The translations under genes and the position numbers were made by a program. A stretch of 41,414 nucleotides of DNA, from the NCBI GenBank assembly GCA_024636215.1, contig JAGXHL010000072.1, forward strand, positions 1-41,414. The letters run 5' to 3'. The notes beneath the pieces are model-generated. The model saw nothing but the letters and a program-made list of their open reading frames with translations, searched no databases and had not been told where the DNA came from. The DNA is from Deltaproteobacteria bacterium. GTDB taxonomy: Bacteria; Desulfobacterota; Desulfuromonadia; Desulfuromonadales; BM103. Below are positions 17,218-25,061 of the stretch, one piece after another (position 1 is the stretch's first letter; the number at the start of each line of letters is the position of its first letter).

Positions 17218-17247
17218 TTGAATTTTGTCCGCGACAAAGGTTAGAAT
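17218..17247 (+). promoter_or_regulatory. Candidate promoter for the symporter-phosphatase operon
   Basis: TTGAAT (17218-17223), an 18-base spacer and TAGAAT (17242-17247; five of six matches to TATAAT). This is about 100 bases before the first gene of the operon. The 329-base gap 17025-17353 also holds the divergent TPR promoter and the short repeat. No convincing gene is seen in it. Confidence 0.45.
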
Positions 17248-17353
17248 CAGGTCGTCGTAACAAGGGAAGCTCTTCCTGACCGATACGCGGATCCATGGTT
17301 GAATTCACGAAGGCGACTTTTTTCGGGCCAGCAAAAAACCAGGAGCAGGCATC

Positions 17354-17620
17354 ATGAAGAAAGAGCACAAACTGCCATTGACCGATGCCTGGGTCATCTG
17401 GTTCCTGCTTGGCGTCGTCATGATCAATTATCCTTTTCTGCACATATTCAACAAGCATGTCCTCTTGTTCGAAATTCCTCTGCCCGTCCTGTATTTTTTC
17501 GTCGGCTGGCCAGCTTCCATTTTTGTCATCTATCTTTTTTCTATCTACCTCGGGCAGGACTCTGACCAGAACAGCGTTGAAGACAAACAGCAGGACGACT
17601 CTGACGAGGACGTCTCATGA
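17354..17620 (+). CDS. Small two-helix membrane protein, possible symporter small subunit
   Basis: 88 residues with two membrane segments (about 13-28 and 38-63) and a strongly acidic C-terminal tail. CAGGAG nine bases before ATG 17354 supports the start, and its stop overlaps the ATG of the symporter fusion (ATGA). Size, two-helix topology and position directly before a sodium/solute symporter recall DUF4212, the small subunit found with some SSS transporters; the segment FEIPLPVLYFFVGWPASIFVIYLFSIY is reminiscent of it. That match is from memory and is tentative. Otherwise unknown. Confidence 0.7.
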   Translation: MKKEHKLPLTDAWVIWFLLGVVMINYPFLHIFNKHVLLFEIPLPVLYFFVGWPASIFVIYLFSIYLGQDSDQNSVEDKQQDDSDEDVS

Positions 17621-20600
17621 TCCCTGTCTCACTGGTCATTGTGACGTCCCTGCTCTACTTTGGCGTACTCTTCGGTGTCGCCTTTTACGCTGACTACCAG
17701 CGCAAACTAGGCAGAAGCGTGATCGACAACCCGACGGTCTATTCGCTCTCGCTGGCCGTCTACTGCACATCCTGGACCTTTTACGGCAGTGTTGGTAAAG
17801 CGGCAACCACCGGCATCGATTTCCTTCCAATCTACCTTGGACCAACCCTGATTGCCTTTTCATGGTGGTTTCTGCTGCGCAAGATAGTGCGGATCAATAA
17901 GGAGCAGAACATCGCCAGCATCGCCGACTTTATCTCCAGCCGGTATGGCAAGTCCTCCACCCTTGGTGCAATCGTCACCATCTTCGCAGTGCTCGGTATC
18001 ATGCCTTACATTGCTCTGCAGCTCAAAGCTGTGGCACGTACTTTTGACCTGCTCGTCTCTCCGGCCTACACCACCAACTCCACTCATGTCCTTACTAAAT
18101 TCGACCTGCACTTTGATTCCGCACTGGTCGCCGCTATTATTCTCGGGCTGTTCGGCGTGCTGTTCGGAGCACGTCATCTTGACTCATCTGAACGTCATGA
18201 AGGGTTGGTTGCCGCCATAGCTTTGGAATCTCTGGTGAAGATAGTCGCCTTTGTAGCAGCCGGCATCTTCGTGACATACGGCATGTATGATGGTTTTGGA
18301 GATATCTTTAACGAATTCCTGACCCGCTTCCCGGAACGTGAGCAATTGTTCCGCCTGGGCAGCGCCGAGAATTCCTATGCTCACTGGATGTCCTTGACGA
18401 TCATTTCGATGATGGCTGTCATGTTTCTGCCACGCCAGTTCCACATCATGGTGATTGAAAACTCTCAGGAAAAACACATCCGCAACGCCATGTGGCGCTT
18501 CCCTGCATACATGCTGATTATTAACCTGTTTGTCATTCCGATTGCACTGGCGGGCCTTTTACTCAACCATGGCAGCACCCTTAACGCTGATTTTTTCGTT
18601 TTGACACTGCCATTGCATCAGGGCCAGTACGGACTGGCACTATTGGTATTCATCGGCGGGTTCTCTGCTTCGGCCGGCATGGTGATGGTTTCATCTGTAG
18701 CCCTCTCCACGATGATCCTCAACCATCTACTTATGCCTCTCATCCTCAAGGTTTACGCCAAAGCCCGTAACCTTTCGAGGCTTCTCATCAACCTCAAACG
18801 CCTCGGCATAATCGCCGTCATCTTTCTTGGCTACTTATACTACCGTCTTCTCGGCGAATCGGCGGCACTGGTCAATATAGGGCTGATTTCCTTCGTAGCT
18901 GCAACCCAGTTTGCACCTGCGGTGATCGGTGGTCTTTACTGGCGCAAGGCAACGCGCCGTGGAGCAACCGTAGGACTCATCCTTGGTTTTATCGTCTGGT
19001 TCTACACCTTGCTGATCCCGACCTTTGTGCAATCCGGCTGGATTGACCCGGCAATTTCAAGCCAGGGGCTATGGGGACTGACAATTCTTAAGCCGACCGA
19101 ATTGTTCGGTTTGAGCGGCTTTGATTTATGGACACATGCCCTGTTCTGGACAATGTTCGTCAACCTCGGCAGCTATCTGGCCATTTCACTGTTCACGAAA
19201 CCTTGTCAAGCTGAATTGGAACAGGTTCGCAAGTTCGTCGACGTTTACAACCCTCAGCCCATCGTTAAAGAGAGGACACGCATCACCAGAGCACCGACCG
19301 TCATCGAGTTTGTCGATCTGATGGCTAAATTTATCGGTGAGAAACAAGCCCATGCGTCGATCAGCACTTACCTCGGGAATAGCGAAATAGATGCGAAAGG
19401 CAGCCTTTCCGAGGTTGAGCTCCCCAAGCTGAAGCGCTTTACAGAGTTAACTCTTGCCGGCTCTGTCGGTGCGGCACCGGCCCGCATTATCATCGACAAC
19501 TACCTTTCGGCACGTGGCAGCCACATGGAAGAGGTCTTTGACCTGTTCGGCTCGGTCAACATCAGCAGAACAGCAAGCCGCGAACAACTGGGGGTTCTTT
19601 ATGAGGCCGCCCACACAGTTGCCAGCGGCAATGACCTGCAGTCCATACTTGACGAGATTCTCAAGATCTTTACGGAACAATTTAAATTTGACCTCTGTGT
19701 CATTCGCATCCTCGACGAAGATCGTCAAACCCTGACTGTTCGTAGTCAGCGCGGCATGACATCGGAGCATTTCGGCGAGTCAGAACGTGATCTGACTGCC
19801 GACACCTTTATCGGCGAGACCTATATGACCAACAGCGTCAGTGTGGTCAATGACTCTGACTACATCAATAAACCCAGGACGGCAGCGATAATACGCCGCG
19901 AAAAGATCCTTTCCTTTGCACACGCCCCAATCGCCGTGGAAGGACAACCGATAGGTGTGTTATCAGCCTTCTCACGCACCGCAAAAGGGATCTTCACAAA
20001 CGAGTTTGTGGAACTCTTCACCAGTCTCGCCAGCCAGGTCGGAGTCGCCTTTCGTAACGCACAGCAAACCGACCGACTGATTGCGGCTCGCGAACAACAA
20101 AGGGAACTTGCTATTGCCAAAAATATTCAGCTGGGCCTCCTGCCGACAACCGTTCCGGAGTTCTCCGGAGTCCGTCTGGGCGGCCTTTGCATCCCCGCCA
20201 AAGAGGTCGGCGGCGACTATTACGACTACCTGATTTATGAAGATGGTCGTTTGGACCTGGTGATTGCCGACGTCTCAGGTCACAATGTTGGCGCTGCACT
20301 GATTATGGCAGAAACCCGAACATTGATTCGATCGCGCAGCGACAGCGTTACCAGCCCCCAGGCCCTGTTAAAAGAAATCAACCAGTTCTTCTATGAAGAC
20401 CTGACCCGTGCAGAGCTCTTTATCACACTTTTTTATCTGCAGTATCAGGCAGCGTCCCGTGAAATAATCTACGCCAGCGCTGGTCATTCTCCCACCCTGC
20501 TTTGGCAGGCAGACAGCGGAGAGTGTCTCAGGCTCGACCCTGAGGGCTTGATTATCGGCGTCAAAGAAGATTTTGTTTATGAACAGGAGTCATTGAAGCT

Positions 20601-20832
20601 GGGAGATGGAGATGTCCTGCTTCTCTACACCGATGGCGTCATTGAAGCAGAGAATACCAACAGCGAACTTTTTGGGGAAAATCGTCTGGCCGAATTGCTG
20701 AGCGAAAAACATCATCTGCCGCCACAGGAGTTGATCGAGTTTATTGTCGAACAGGTGCGTATTTTCTCTGGCCATAACAATTTCCTGGACGATGTATCAA
20801 TGGTCGTGATGCAAGTCGTTCGTGAACGGTAA
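17617..20832 (+). CDS. Na+/solute symporter-STAC-GAF-SpoIIE phosphatase fusion
   Basis: 1071 residues. Residues 1 to about 525 are a sodium/solute symporter (SSS, SLC5) domain of about 13 membrane helices; YCTSWTFYGSVGKAATTG and SIADFISSRYGKS are typical of the CbrA-type sensor branch. About 560-632 resembles the STAC linker domain (FVDLMAKFIGEKQ then LTLAGSVGAAPARIIIDNYL). A GAF domain covers about 653-816. About 828-1070 is a SpoIIE/RsbU PP2C-type serine phosphatase with EVGGDYYD, DVSGHN, TDGVIEA and a final DD for metal binding; DVSGHN replaces the usual DVSGHG. In CbrA relatives this membrane part is joined to a histidine kinase; here it is joined to a phosphatase. Likely role: sense or transport a solute and dephosphorylate the STAS protein encoded next. 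Confidence 0.9.
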   Translation: MIPVSLVIVTSLLYFGVLFGVAFYADYQRKLGRSVIDNPTVYSLSLAVYCTSWTFYGSVGKAATTGIDFLPIYLGPTLIAFSWWFLLRKIVRINKEQNIASIADFISSRYGKSSTLGAIVTIFAVLGIMPYIALQLKAVARTFDLLVSPAYTTNSTHVLTKFDLHFDSALVAAIILGLFGVLFGARHLDSSERHEGLVAAIALESLVKIVAFVAAGIFVTYGMYDGFGDIFNEFLTRFPEREQLFRLGSAENSYAHWMSLTIISMMAVMFLPRQFHIMVIENSQEKHIRNAMWRFPAYMLIINLFVIPIALAGLLLNHGSTLNADFFVLTLPLHQGQYGLALLVFIGGFSASAGMVMVSSVALSTMILNHLLMPLILKVYAKARNLSRLLINLKRLGIIAVIFLGYLYYRLLGESAALVNIGLISFVAATQFAPAVIGGLYWRKATRRGATVGLILGFIVWFYTLLIPTFVQSGWIDPAISSQGLWGLTILKPTELFGLSGFDLWTHALFWTMFVNLGSYLAISLFTKPCQAELEQVRKFVDVYNPQPIVKERTRITRAPTVIEFVDLMAKFIGEKQAHASISTYLGNSEIDAKGSLSEVELPKLKRFTELTLAGSVGAAPARIIIDNYLSARGSHMEEVFDLFGSVNISRTASREQLGVLYEAAHTVASGNDLQSILDEILKIFTEQFKFDLCVIRILDEDRQTLTVRSQRGMTSEHFGESERDLTADTFIGETYMTNSVSVVNDSDYINKPRTAAIIRREKILSFAHAPIAVEGQPIGVLSAFSRTAKGIFTNEFVELFTSLASQVGVAFRNAQQTDRLIAAREQQRELAIAKNIQLGLLPTTVPEFSGVRLGGLCIPAKEVGGDYYDYLIYEDGRLDLVIADVSGHNVGAALIMAETRTLIRSRSDSVTSPQALLKEINQFFYEDLTRAELFITLFYLQYQAASREIIYASAGHSPTLLWQADSGECLRLDPEGLIIGVKEDFVYEQESLKLGDGDVLLLYTDGVIEAENTNSELFGENRLAELLSEKHHLPPQELIEFIVEQVRIFSGHNNFLDDVSMVVMQVVRER

Positions 20833-20861
20833 GTCAGCTTCAAAAACAGGTTTAAGAGAAT

Positions 20862-20890
20862 TTCCATAAAAGGCTGAGCGATGTGATAAT
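20862..20890 (+). promoter_or_regulatory. Candidate internal promoter before the STAS gene
   Basis: TTCCAT (20862-20867), a 17-base spacer and GATAAT (20885-20890) preceded by TG-T, an extended -10. It lies in the 118-base gap between phosphatase and antagonist genes. It would let the antagonist and kinase be made without the fusion protein. Confidence 0.4.
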
Positions 20891-20950
20891 ATATCTGCGT
20901 GGACTGCCTTCACCTTCAGGCATACCAATTTATCAGTCAAGGAGTATGAA

Positions 20951-21292
20951 ATGAATTTGCAGATTGATGACAAGGGCGCTGCTGTTTTGCTTGCAATCAA
21001 TGAGGAGCGTCTCGACGCCCATAACAGTGGCGAGCTCAAGAACCACATGTTGAAGCTCTTTGAAGAAGGCAAGAACAATCTGGTTGTCGACCTTCAGGCA
21101 GTGCGATTTGTCGACTCTTCCGGACTTGGCGCCCTGGTTTCAGGGTTCAAAAACGCCAGTTCACGTAACGGTAATCTGAAACTTTCCGGGTTGCAACTGC
21201 AGGTCAAATCTATGTTTGAACTGACCCGTCTGCACCGGGTCTTTGAAATCTATACCGATTCTGCTGAAGCGCTGGCAAGTTTCCAGCAATAG
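20951..21292 (+). CDS. STAS-domain anti-sigma-factor antagonist
   Basis: 113 residues, a single STAS domain of the SpoIIAA/RsbV type. The regulated serine lies in VDLQAVRFVDSSGLGALVSG, the standard DSSGLG loop that is phosphorylated by an RsbW-type kinase and dephosphorylated by a SpoIIE/RsbU phosphatase. Unphosphorylated, such proteins bind the kinase and release its target. AAGGAG six bases before ATG 20951 gives a strong start. It sits between its probable phosphatase and its probable kinase. Confidence 0.93.
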   Translation: MNLQIDDKGAAVLLAINEERLDAHNSGELKNHMLKLFEEGKNNLVVDLQAVRFVDSSGLGALVSGFKNASSRNGNLKLSGLQLQVKSMFELTRLHRVFEIYTDSAEALASFQQ

Positions 21293-21337
21293 ATCATCCT
21301 CAGAACGCAAACACTGTCTTCAAGCGGACCCAAAGCC

Positions 21338-21760
21338 ATGATGACTGACCGGATTGCTGTCGACATAAAGGTTCCTAATCAGACACGCTATCTTTGCCTG
21401 ATCGGACATATCGGCGAGAACATCGCACAAACGTTGCGCGATTATGGCGGAGATCGTGAAAAACTGGCCTTCGATCTCAACCTGGTTCTGACCGAGGCCA
21501 TGGCGAATGCCATTCACCACGCAAACGAGGGCGATCCCGGCAAAGAAGTTCATATTGAAATCAGCATTGTCTCCCAGAGATTGATTATTCGGGTCTTCGA
21601 TTTTGGCTCAGGTTTTGATTTACAACAGTACATCAAGCCCAGCCACCCCCTTGATGAGCACGGTCGCGGCATGTACCTCATTCATACGGTCATGGACGAT
21701 ATATCCTACGATCCGACCGAGAAGGGTCACGTGTTAAAAATGGTCAAGAATTTAAACTGA
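21338..21760 (+). CDS. RsbW-type serine kinase / anti-sigma factor
   Basis: 140 residues, a lone GHKL ATPase domain of the RsbW/SpoIIAB family. The N-box is LVLTEAMANAIHHA, the G1 box DFGSGFD and the G2 box EHGRGMYLI; there is no histidine phosphoacceptor domain. Such proteins bind and inhibit a target, often a sigma factor, and phosphorylate the STAS antagonist on serine. No sigma factor gene is present in the window, so the target is elsewhere or is not a sigma factor. Start may be either of two adjacent ATG codons (21338, 21341). It is the last gene before a strong terminator. Confidence 0.92.
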   Translation: MMTDRIAVDIKVPNQTRYLCLIGHIGENIAQTLRDYGGDREKLAFDLNLVLTEAMANAIHHANEGDPGKEVHIEISIVSQRLIIRVFDFGSGFDLQQYIKPSHPLDEHGRGMYLIHTVMDDISYDPTEKGHVLKMVKNLN

Positions 21761-21782
21761 AGATCTCGATAGACCACCGACC

Positions 21783-21822
21783 AAGAGGGCGCCCCAAGAG
21801 AAAGGAGCGCCCTCTTTAGTTA
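21783..21822 (+). terminator. Intrinsic terminator of the partner-switch operon
   Basis: AAGAGGGCGC (21783-21792) pairs with GCGCCCTCTT (21807-21816), followed by TTTAGTTATT on the plus strand. It lies 23 bases after the kinase stop codon. Confidence 0.85.
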
Positions 21823-21870
21823 TTATTCGATGTGCGTTTCAGAAAACCTCCGGACATAGCGAAAAAGGTA

Positions 21871-22509
21871 TCAGGCCTTCGTCTCTATGCCACAGCAGAA
21901 CAACTCGACCAGGTCCTTGTGGTGTGCCAAATATACATCAGCATCCAGCACGCCGCGGTAAATGGCGAATGGCATGCCTGCCGCCAGGGCAGCGGCCTGA
22001 TCAAGTTCGGAGTCGCCGACAAACAGCAGTTCGTGCGTGGCACACCGTAAACGCTTTGCCGCTTCAAAGAGCATATCCGGAGCAGGCTTGGGCTGTGCTA
22101 CATCTCGGCTGGTGACCACTGTATTGAAATAGCAACTCAACCCGAAGTGATCTAGGATGTCAGGCATGCTGTAACCTCGATTCGTCGCAACAGCAAGCGG
22201 ATAGAAAGCAGAGAGCCGTGACAAGGCCTTCTGCATGCCGGGTTCTGGAGTCATGAAGGGGATGAATTGCCGGTAGTCAAGTTCTGCAGCAAGAGCGAGA
22301 GCCTGATGCGCGCGCTCCCTACCCAGAATCTGACTGAAAACCTGGGGGCTGGCCGCAGTGTGACAGAGGTGCGCTCGAATCTGATCGGAGTCCTCGACTG
22401 GAGGTTCATCAAAGTGAACCAGGATCGCATTGTAATAAGCCAGGTTGGCCTTGCGACTCTCAAAGAGAACACCATCGCAATCATAAATAATTCCGCGAAT
22501 TTCGTTCAT
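21871..22509 (-). CDS. HAD-superfamily hydrolase (phosphoglycolate-phosphatase-like)
   Basis: 212 residues, soluble. The four HAD motifs are present: YDCDGVLFES (motif I, nucleophile and acid Asp), VATNRG (motif II), KPAPDM (motif III Lys) and FVGDSELD (motif IV). A helical cap lies between motifs I and II, as in subclass IA enzymes such as Gph. Substrate cannot be set from sequence; phosphoglycolate or another small phosphate ester is likely. The ATG overlaps the lgt stop by four bases, so the two are translationally coupled. Confidence 0.88.
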   Translation of the reverse strand: MNEIRGIIYDCDGVLFESRKANLAYYNAILVHFDEPPVEDSDQIRAHLCHTAASPQVFSQILGRERAHQALALAAELDYRQFIPFMTPEPGMQKALSRLSAFYPLAVATNRGYSMPDILDHFGLSCYFNTVVTSRDVAQPKPAPDMLFEAAKRLRCATHELLFVGDSELDQAAALAAGMPFAIYRGVLDADVYLAHHKDLVELFCCGIETKA

Positions 22510-23291
22510 CGCTTCAACCTGAAACGATCAAGATATACAAGACCGCACAGTCCGAAAAGGATCATAGGCAGAGAGAGCAGTTGCCCCATGGTTGCCCCTC
22601 CCCAGAGGAAGCCAAGGTGGGCATCCGGCTGACGAACAAACTCAACCAGGAAACGAAACAGGCCATACCCGATAAAAAAACTGAAGAAAGGGACACCTTG
22701 TGCAACCTTGCGACGATGCAGCAGATAAAGCACAGAAAAAAGAACAAAGCCTTCCAAAAAAGCTTCATAAAGCTGACTCGGGTGCCGCGGTAAGGGCCCG
22801 CCTCCTGGAAACACAAAGCCCCATGGGAGATCGGTCACTCTTCCCCAGAGTTCAGCATTGATGAAGTTACCAATGCGACCCAGCCCGAGGCCGATCGTAG
22901 ATGAAGTGACCAGAATATCGCCAACCAGCAGAATCGGCAGTTGGCGGCGCCGGCAGAACAGGACCGTGGCGACCACAACACCGAGCAAGCCGCCATGAAA
23001 GCTCATCCCACCCTGCCAGACTGCAAAAATTTCCAGTGGCCGCGCGAGGTATTGAGACAGATTATAGAACAGGACATAACCCAGTCGGCCACCGAGAACC
23101 ACTCCAATGACACCATAAAAAAGTAAATCCGAGACCCCCTCTTTGCTCAGGGCAAGATTTCGCAGACGGGACAAGTGCGTGATCAGCAGGTAGGCGGCAC
23201 CAAAGCCAAGCAGGTACATCATACCGTACCAGCGGATGGCCAAGGGTCCAATCTGAAAGATAATCGGATCTATTTGCGGGAAGGCTATCAT
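22506..23291 (-). CDS. lgt: Prolipoprotein diacylglyceryl transferase
   Basis: 261 residues with about seven membrane segments. Lgt moves diacylglycerol from phosphatidylglycerol onto the lipobox cysteine of prolipoproteins, the first step of lipoprotein maturation. The family signature GRIGNFINAELWGRVTDLPWGF is present, as are FHGGLLG and the HPSQLYEA motif. At least six lipoproteins in this window are predicted substrates. The gene follows the pseudouridine synthase by 17 bases and overlaps the HAD gene by four. Confidence 0.96.
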   Translation of the reverse strand: MIAFPQIDPIIFQIGPLAIRWYGMMYLLGFGAAYLLITHLSRLRNLALSKEGVSDLLFYGVIGVVLGGRLGYVLFYNLSQYLARPLEIFAVWQGGMSFHGGLLGVVVATVLFCRRRQLPILLVGDILVTSSTIGLGLGRIGNFINAELWGRVTDLPWGFVFPGGGPLPRHPSQLYEAFLEGFVLFSVLYLLHRRKVAQGVPFFSFFIGYGLFRFLVEFVRQPDAHLGFLWGGATMGQLLSLPMILFGLCGLVYLDRFRLKR

Positions 23292-23308
23292 TGCATTGTT
23301 ACCATACC

Positions 23309-24268
23309 TTATCGTTCAAGCCCATTCAAGGAGACATCCAGATGCTTCAGGATACACAAAAAATCATTCGGTAAAGGGGCACTGAAAGTCATCTGCTTTC
23401 CGGTGACAGGATGAGCAAAGCTGAGTTCCTGAGAATGCAGCATCTGGCGAGGAACATCAACACCATTGAGTGTGCTCGGGCCACCGTAAGCGGTATCGCC
23501 CAACAGGGGCAGTCCCGCTTCCGAGAAATGTGCCCGAATCTGGTGTGTACGTCCGCTGATCAGTTCAACTGCAACCAGACTGGCATGTTCCGTAGTGTGC
23601 AGTGTGCGATAAAGAGTGTCAGCCTGCTTGCCTCCCCGCTCGACGGAAACCATCAGGTTGGTCGCGCGCCTTTTCGCCAGCTGAGAGGAGAAATGCCCCT
23701 CAGGCTGACCAGGCTTTCCTGCAATCAGAGCCCAGTAGGTTTTATCGACATTACGACCTCGAAAAGCCTCTGTCATTCTCTTATGTGCCCGCTTGTGTAT
23801 CGAAAAAACCAGGACACCCGAAGTGTCCAGATCGAGGCGTTGCACCATGCCGATACTCGGTTCTTGCCCCCTGTTCTTCCGGGTATCGAGGAGTTTCTGT
23901 AATTCGGCATAAACAGTGCCTTGGTAGCGTGACGGTGCCGGCTGGGTTGCCATGCCAGCAGGCTTATTGATCACAATCAGGTCCTGGTCACGATACAGGA
24001 TCCGCTCCTGATCGAGTATCATGGGTGTTAAGGGCTGTCTATCAACAAAAACCTCAACCCCCTGCCCCGTGGAGACTGTCTGACTGCAGCGACGGACCCT
24101 GCGTCCGGCCAGATGCGCCCCACCTAAATCAATCAAGCGTTTCGCCATGCCACGCGAAAAAGTCTCATGCACTTCTGCAAGGTAATGATCAAGGCGCAAA
24201 CCATTATACTGCTCATCAACAGTAGAACGGTAAGCGCCGGGACGAAGGAGAATGGACTGCTTTGTCAT
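23309..24268 (-). CDS. RluA-family 23S/tRNA pseudouridine synthase
   Basis: 319 residues. An N-terminal S4-like RNA-binding region (LRLDHYLAEVHETFSRGMAKRLIDLGGAHLAGRRV) precedes the catalytic domain. HRLD-type motif is MVQRLDLDTSGVLVFS, with the catalytic Asp in RLDLDTSG; LIVINKPAGMATQPA and GRTHQIRAHF complete the RluA signature. It isomerises specific uridines in RNA; which sites cannot be told. Probable first gene of a pseudouridine synthase-lgt-HAD operon. Confidence 0.92.
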   Translation of the reverse strand: MTKQSILLRPGAYRSTVDEQYNGLRLDHYLAEVHETFSRGMAKRLIDLGGAHLAGRRVRRCSQTVSTGQGVEVFVDRQPLTPMILDQERILYRDQDLIVINKPAGMATQPAPSRYQGTVYAELQKLLDTRKNRGQEPSIGMVQRLDLDTSGVLVFSIHKRAHKRMTEAFRGRNVDKTYWALIAGKPGQPEGHFSSQLAKRRATNLMVSVERGGKQADTLYRTLHTTEHASLVAVELISGRTHQIRAHFSEAGLPLLGDTAYGGPSTLNGVDVPRQMLHSQELSFAHPVTGKQMTFSAPLPNDFLCILKHLDVSLNGLER

Positions 24269-24423
24269 AGAAACTCAACCTGACACCGAAAAGAATGAAT
24301 CATGAAACAGACAACAATCATTACGATAATAAAGCTTGAAAATAGTTGACAAGGTAACCGGCCGACATGATTAAACTAATCAAATAATAATTCAAACCGA
24401 CTGAAAAACTAAGGTTATCTGCG

Positions 24424-24451
24424 TTGACAGCGGACAAGCATATGCTAGCAT
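24424..24451 (+). promoter_or_regulatory. Promoter of the 6S RNA gene
   Basis: TTGACA (24424-24429), a 16-base spacer and TAGCAT (24446-24451) preceded by TG-C (extended -10). Transcription would start near 24458, some 15 bases before the closing stem, consistent with a trimmed 5' end. The preceding 24269-24423 holds no gene I can support. Confidence 0.6.
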
Positions 24452-24473
24452 AAGACTAAGTCTTACAGATCTT

Positions 24474-24660
24474 TGACAACCTCTGGAATGTGCGAATTAT
24501 TCCTGATTGTGCTGGCCAATTGAACGATTTCTTGCCCGGAGTCGGGGAGTGGTGAGCAAGCCCGCCTACGAGCGGGACGCCTGAAGCACCCATCCTGGGT
24601 ATTATTCATCTCGAAAAGGTCCTCTCAAGGGAATATTAAACGGCATTTTGGAGGTTGTCA
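24474..24660 (+). ncRNA. ssrS: 6S RNA (RNA polymerase regulator)
   Basis: A 187-base structured RNA. The ends pair over 16 bp: GACAACCTCTGGAATG at 24475-24490 with CATTTTGGAGGTTGTC at 24644-24659, counting three G-U pairs. The apical part shares the E. coli 6S pattern: GTGGTGAGCA, a hairpin CCCGC/GCGGG, then GCCTGAAGCACC, in the place of E. coli GTTGGTGAGCA, its hairpin and AAGCCTTAAAACT. Length is close to the usual 184. 6S RNA mimics an open promoter and traps the housekeeping RNA polymerase in stationary phase. A promoter precedes it and a strong terminator follows at 24693-24734. Assigned by inspection, not by covariance search. Confidence 0.82.
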
Positions 24661-24692
24661 TTCCACTAAATACACCAGCCTCAATGACCCAG

Positions 24693-24734
24693 ATAAAACG
24701 CGGCCCCGTTAACTCAAACGGGGCCGCGTTTTAT
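24693..24734. terminator. Bidirectional terminator between 6S RNA and ihfB
   Basis: A perfect 18-bp inverted repeat, ATAAAACGCGGCCCCGTT against its complement, with a 6-base loop (24711-24716). T-runs at both outer ends allow termination of 6S transcription on the plus strand and of ihfB on the minus strand. Confidence 0.92.
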
Positions 24735-24769
24735 ACAGGAACGATTTTAAGCATCAGCAATGGTGAATA

Positions 24770-25051
24770 TCAGGAGATATTGACCCGCTCCCGCAGCTCT
24801 TTACCTGTCTTGAAAAAAGGGGTTTTCTTCGCTGAAATCTGTACGATATCGCCACTTTTAGGATTACGAGCTTCACGGGCTTCACGTTCACGCACAGTGA
24901 AAGAACCGAAGCCGCGAATCTCTACACGATCACCTTCGACAAGGGCGTTACCGATGCTGTCGAAAATGGAATTGATAATCAATTCAGCCTCACGCTTGTT
25001 AAGAACATCATTTTCAGTTGTCAGTTGTTCAATCAGCTCACTCTTCGTCAT
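24770..25051 (-). CDS. ihfB: Integration host factor beta subunit
   Basis: 93 residues of the HU/IHF family. MTKSELIEQL and EIRGFGSFTVREREAREARNPKSGD follow E. coli IhfB (MTKSELIERL, EIRGFGSF), with the intercalating Pro in RNPKSGD and C-terminal PFFKTGKELRERVN. It bends DNA as a dimer with IhfA, which is not in the window. The ribosome site AGGAGG overlaps the sppA stop codon (TTAGGAGG), so sppA and ihfB are coupled. In a genome with many sigma-54 activators IHF is a likely co-regulator. Confidence 0.9.
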   Translation of the reverse strand: MTKSELIEQLTTENDVLNKREAELIINSIFDSIGNALVEGDRVEIRGFGSFTVREREAREARNPKSGDIVQISAKKTPFFKTGKELRERVNIS

Positions 25052-25061
25052 GGCAGACCTC

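Noticed and set aside
22506..24268. Fusion or frameshift between lgt and its neighbours
   Set aside because: The four-base overlap with the HAD gene and the 17-base gap to the pseudouridine synthase are normal coupling; all three proteins are full length.
24500..24660. c-di-GMP (GEMM) riboswitch upstream of ihfB
   Set aside because: The GEMM core motifs are absent, the strand faces away from ihfB, and the structure fits 6S RNA better.
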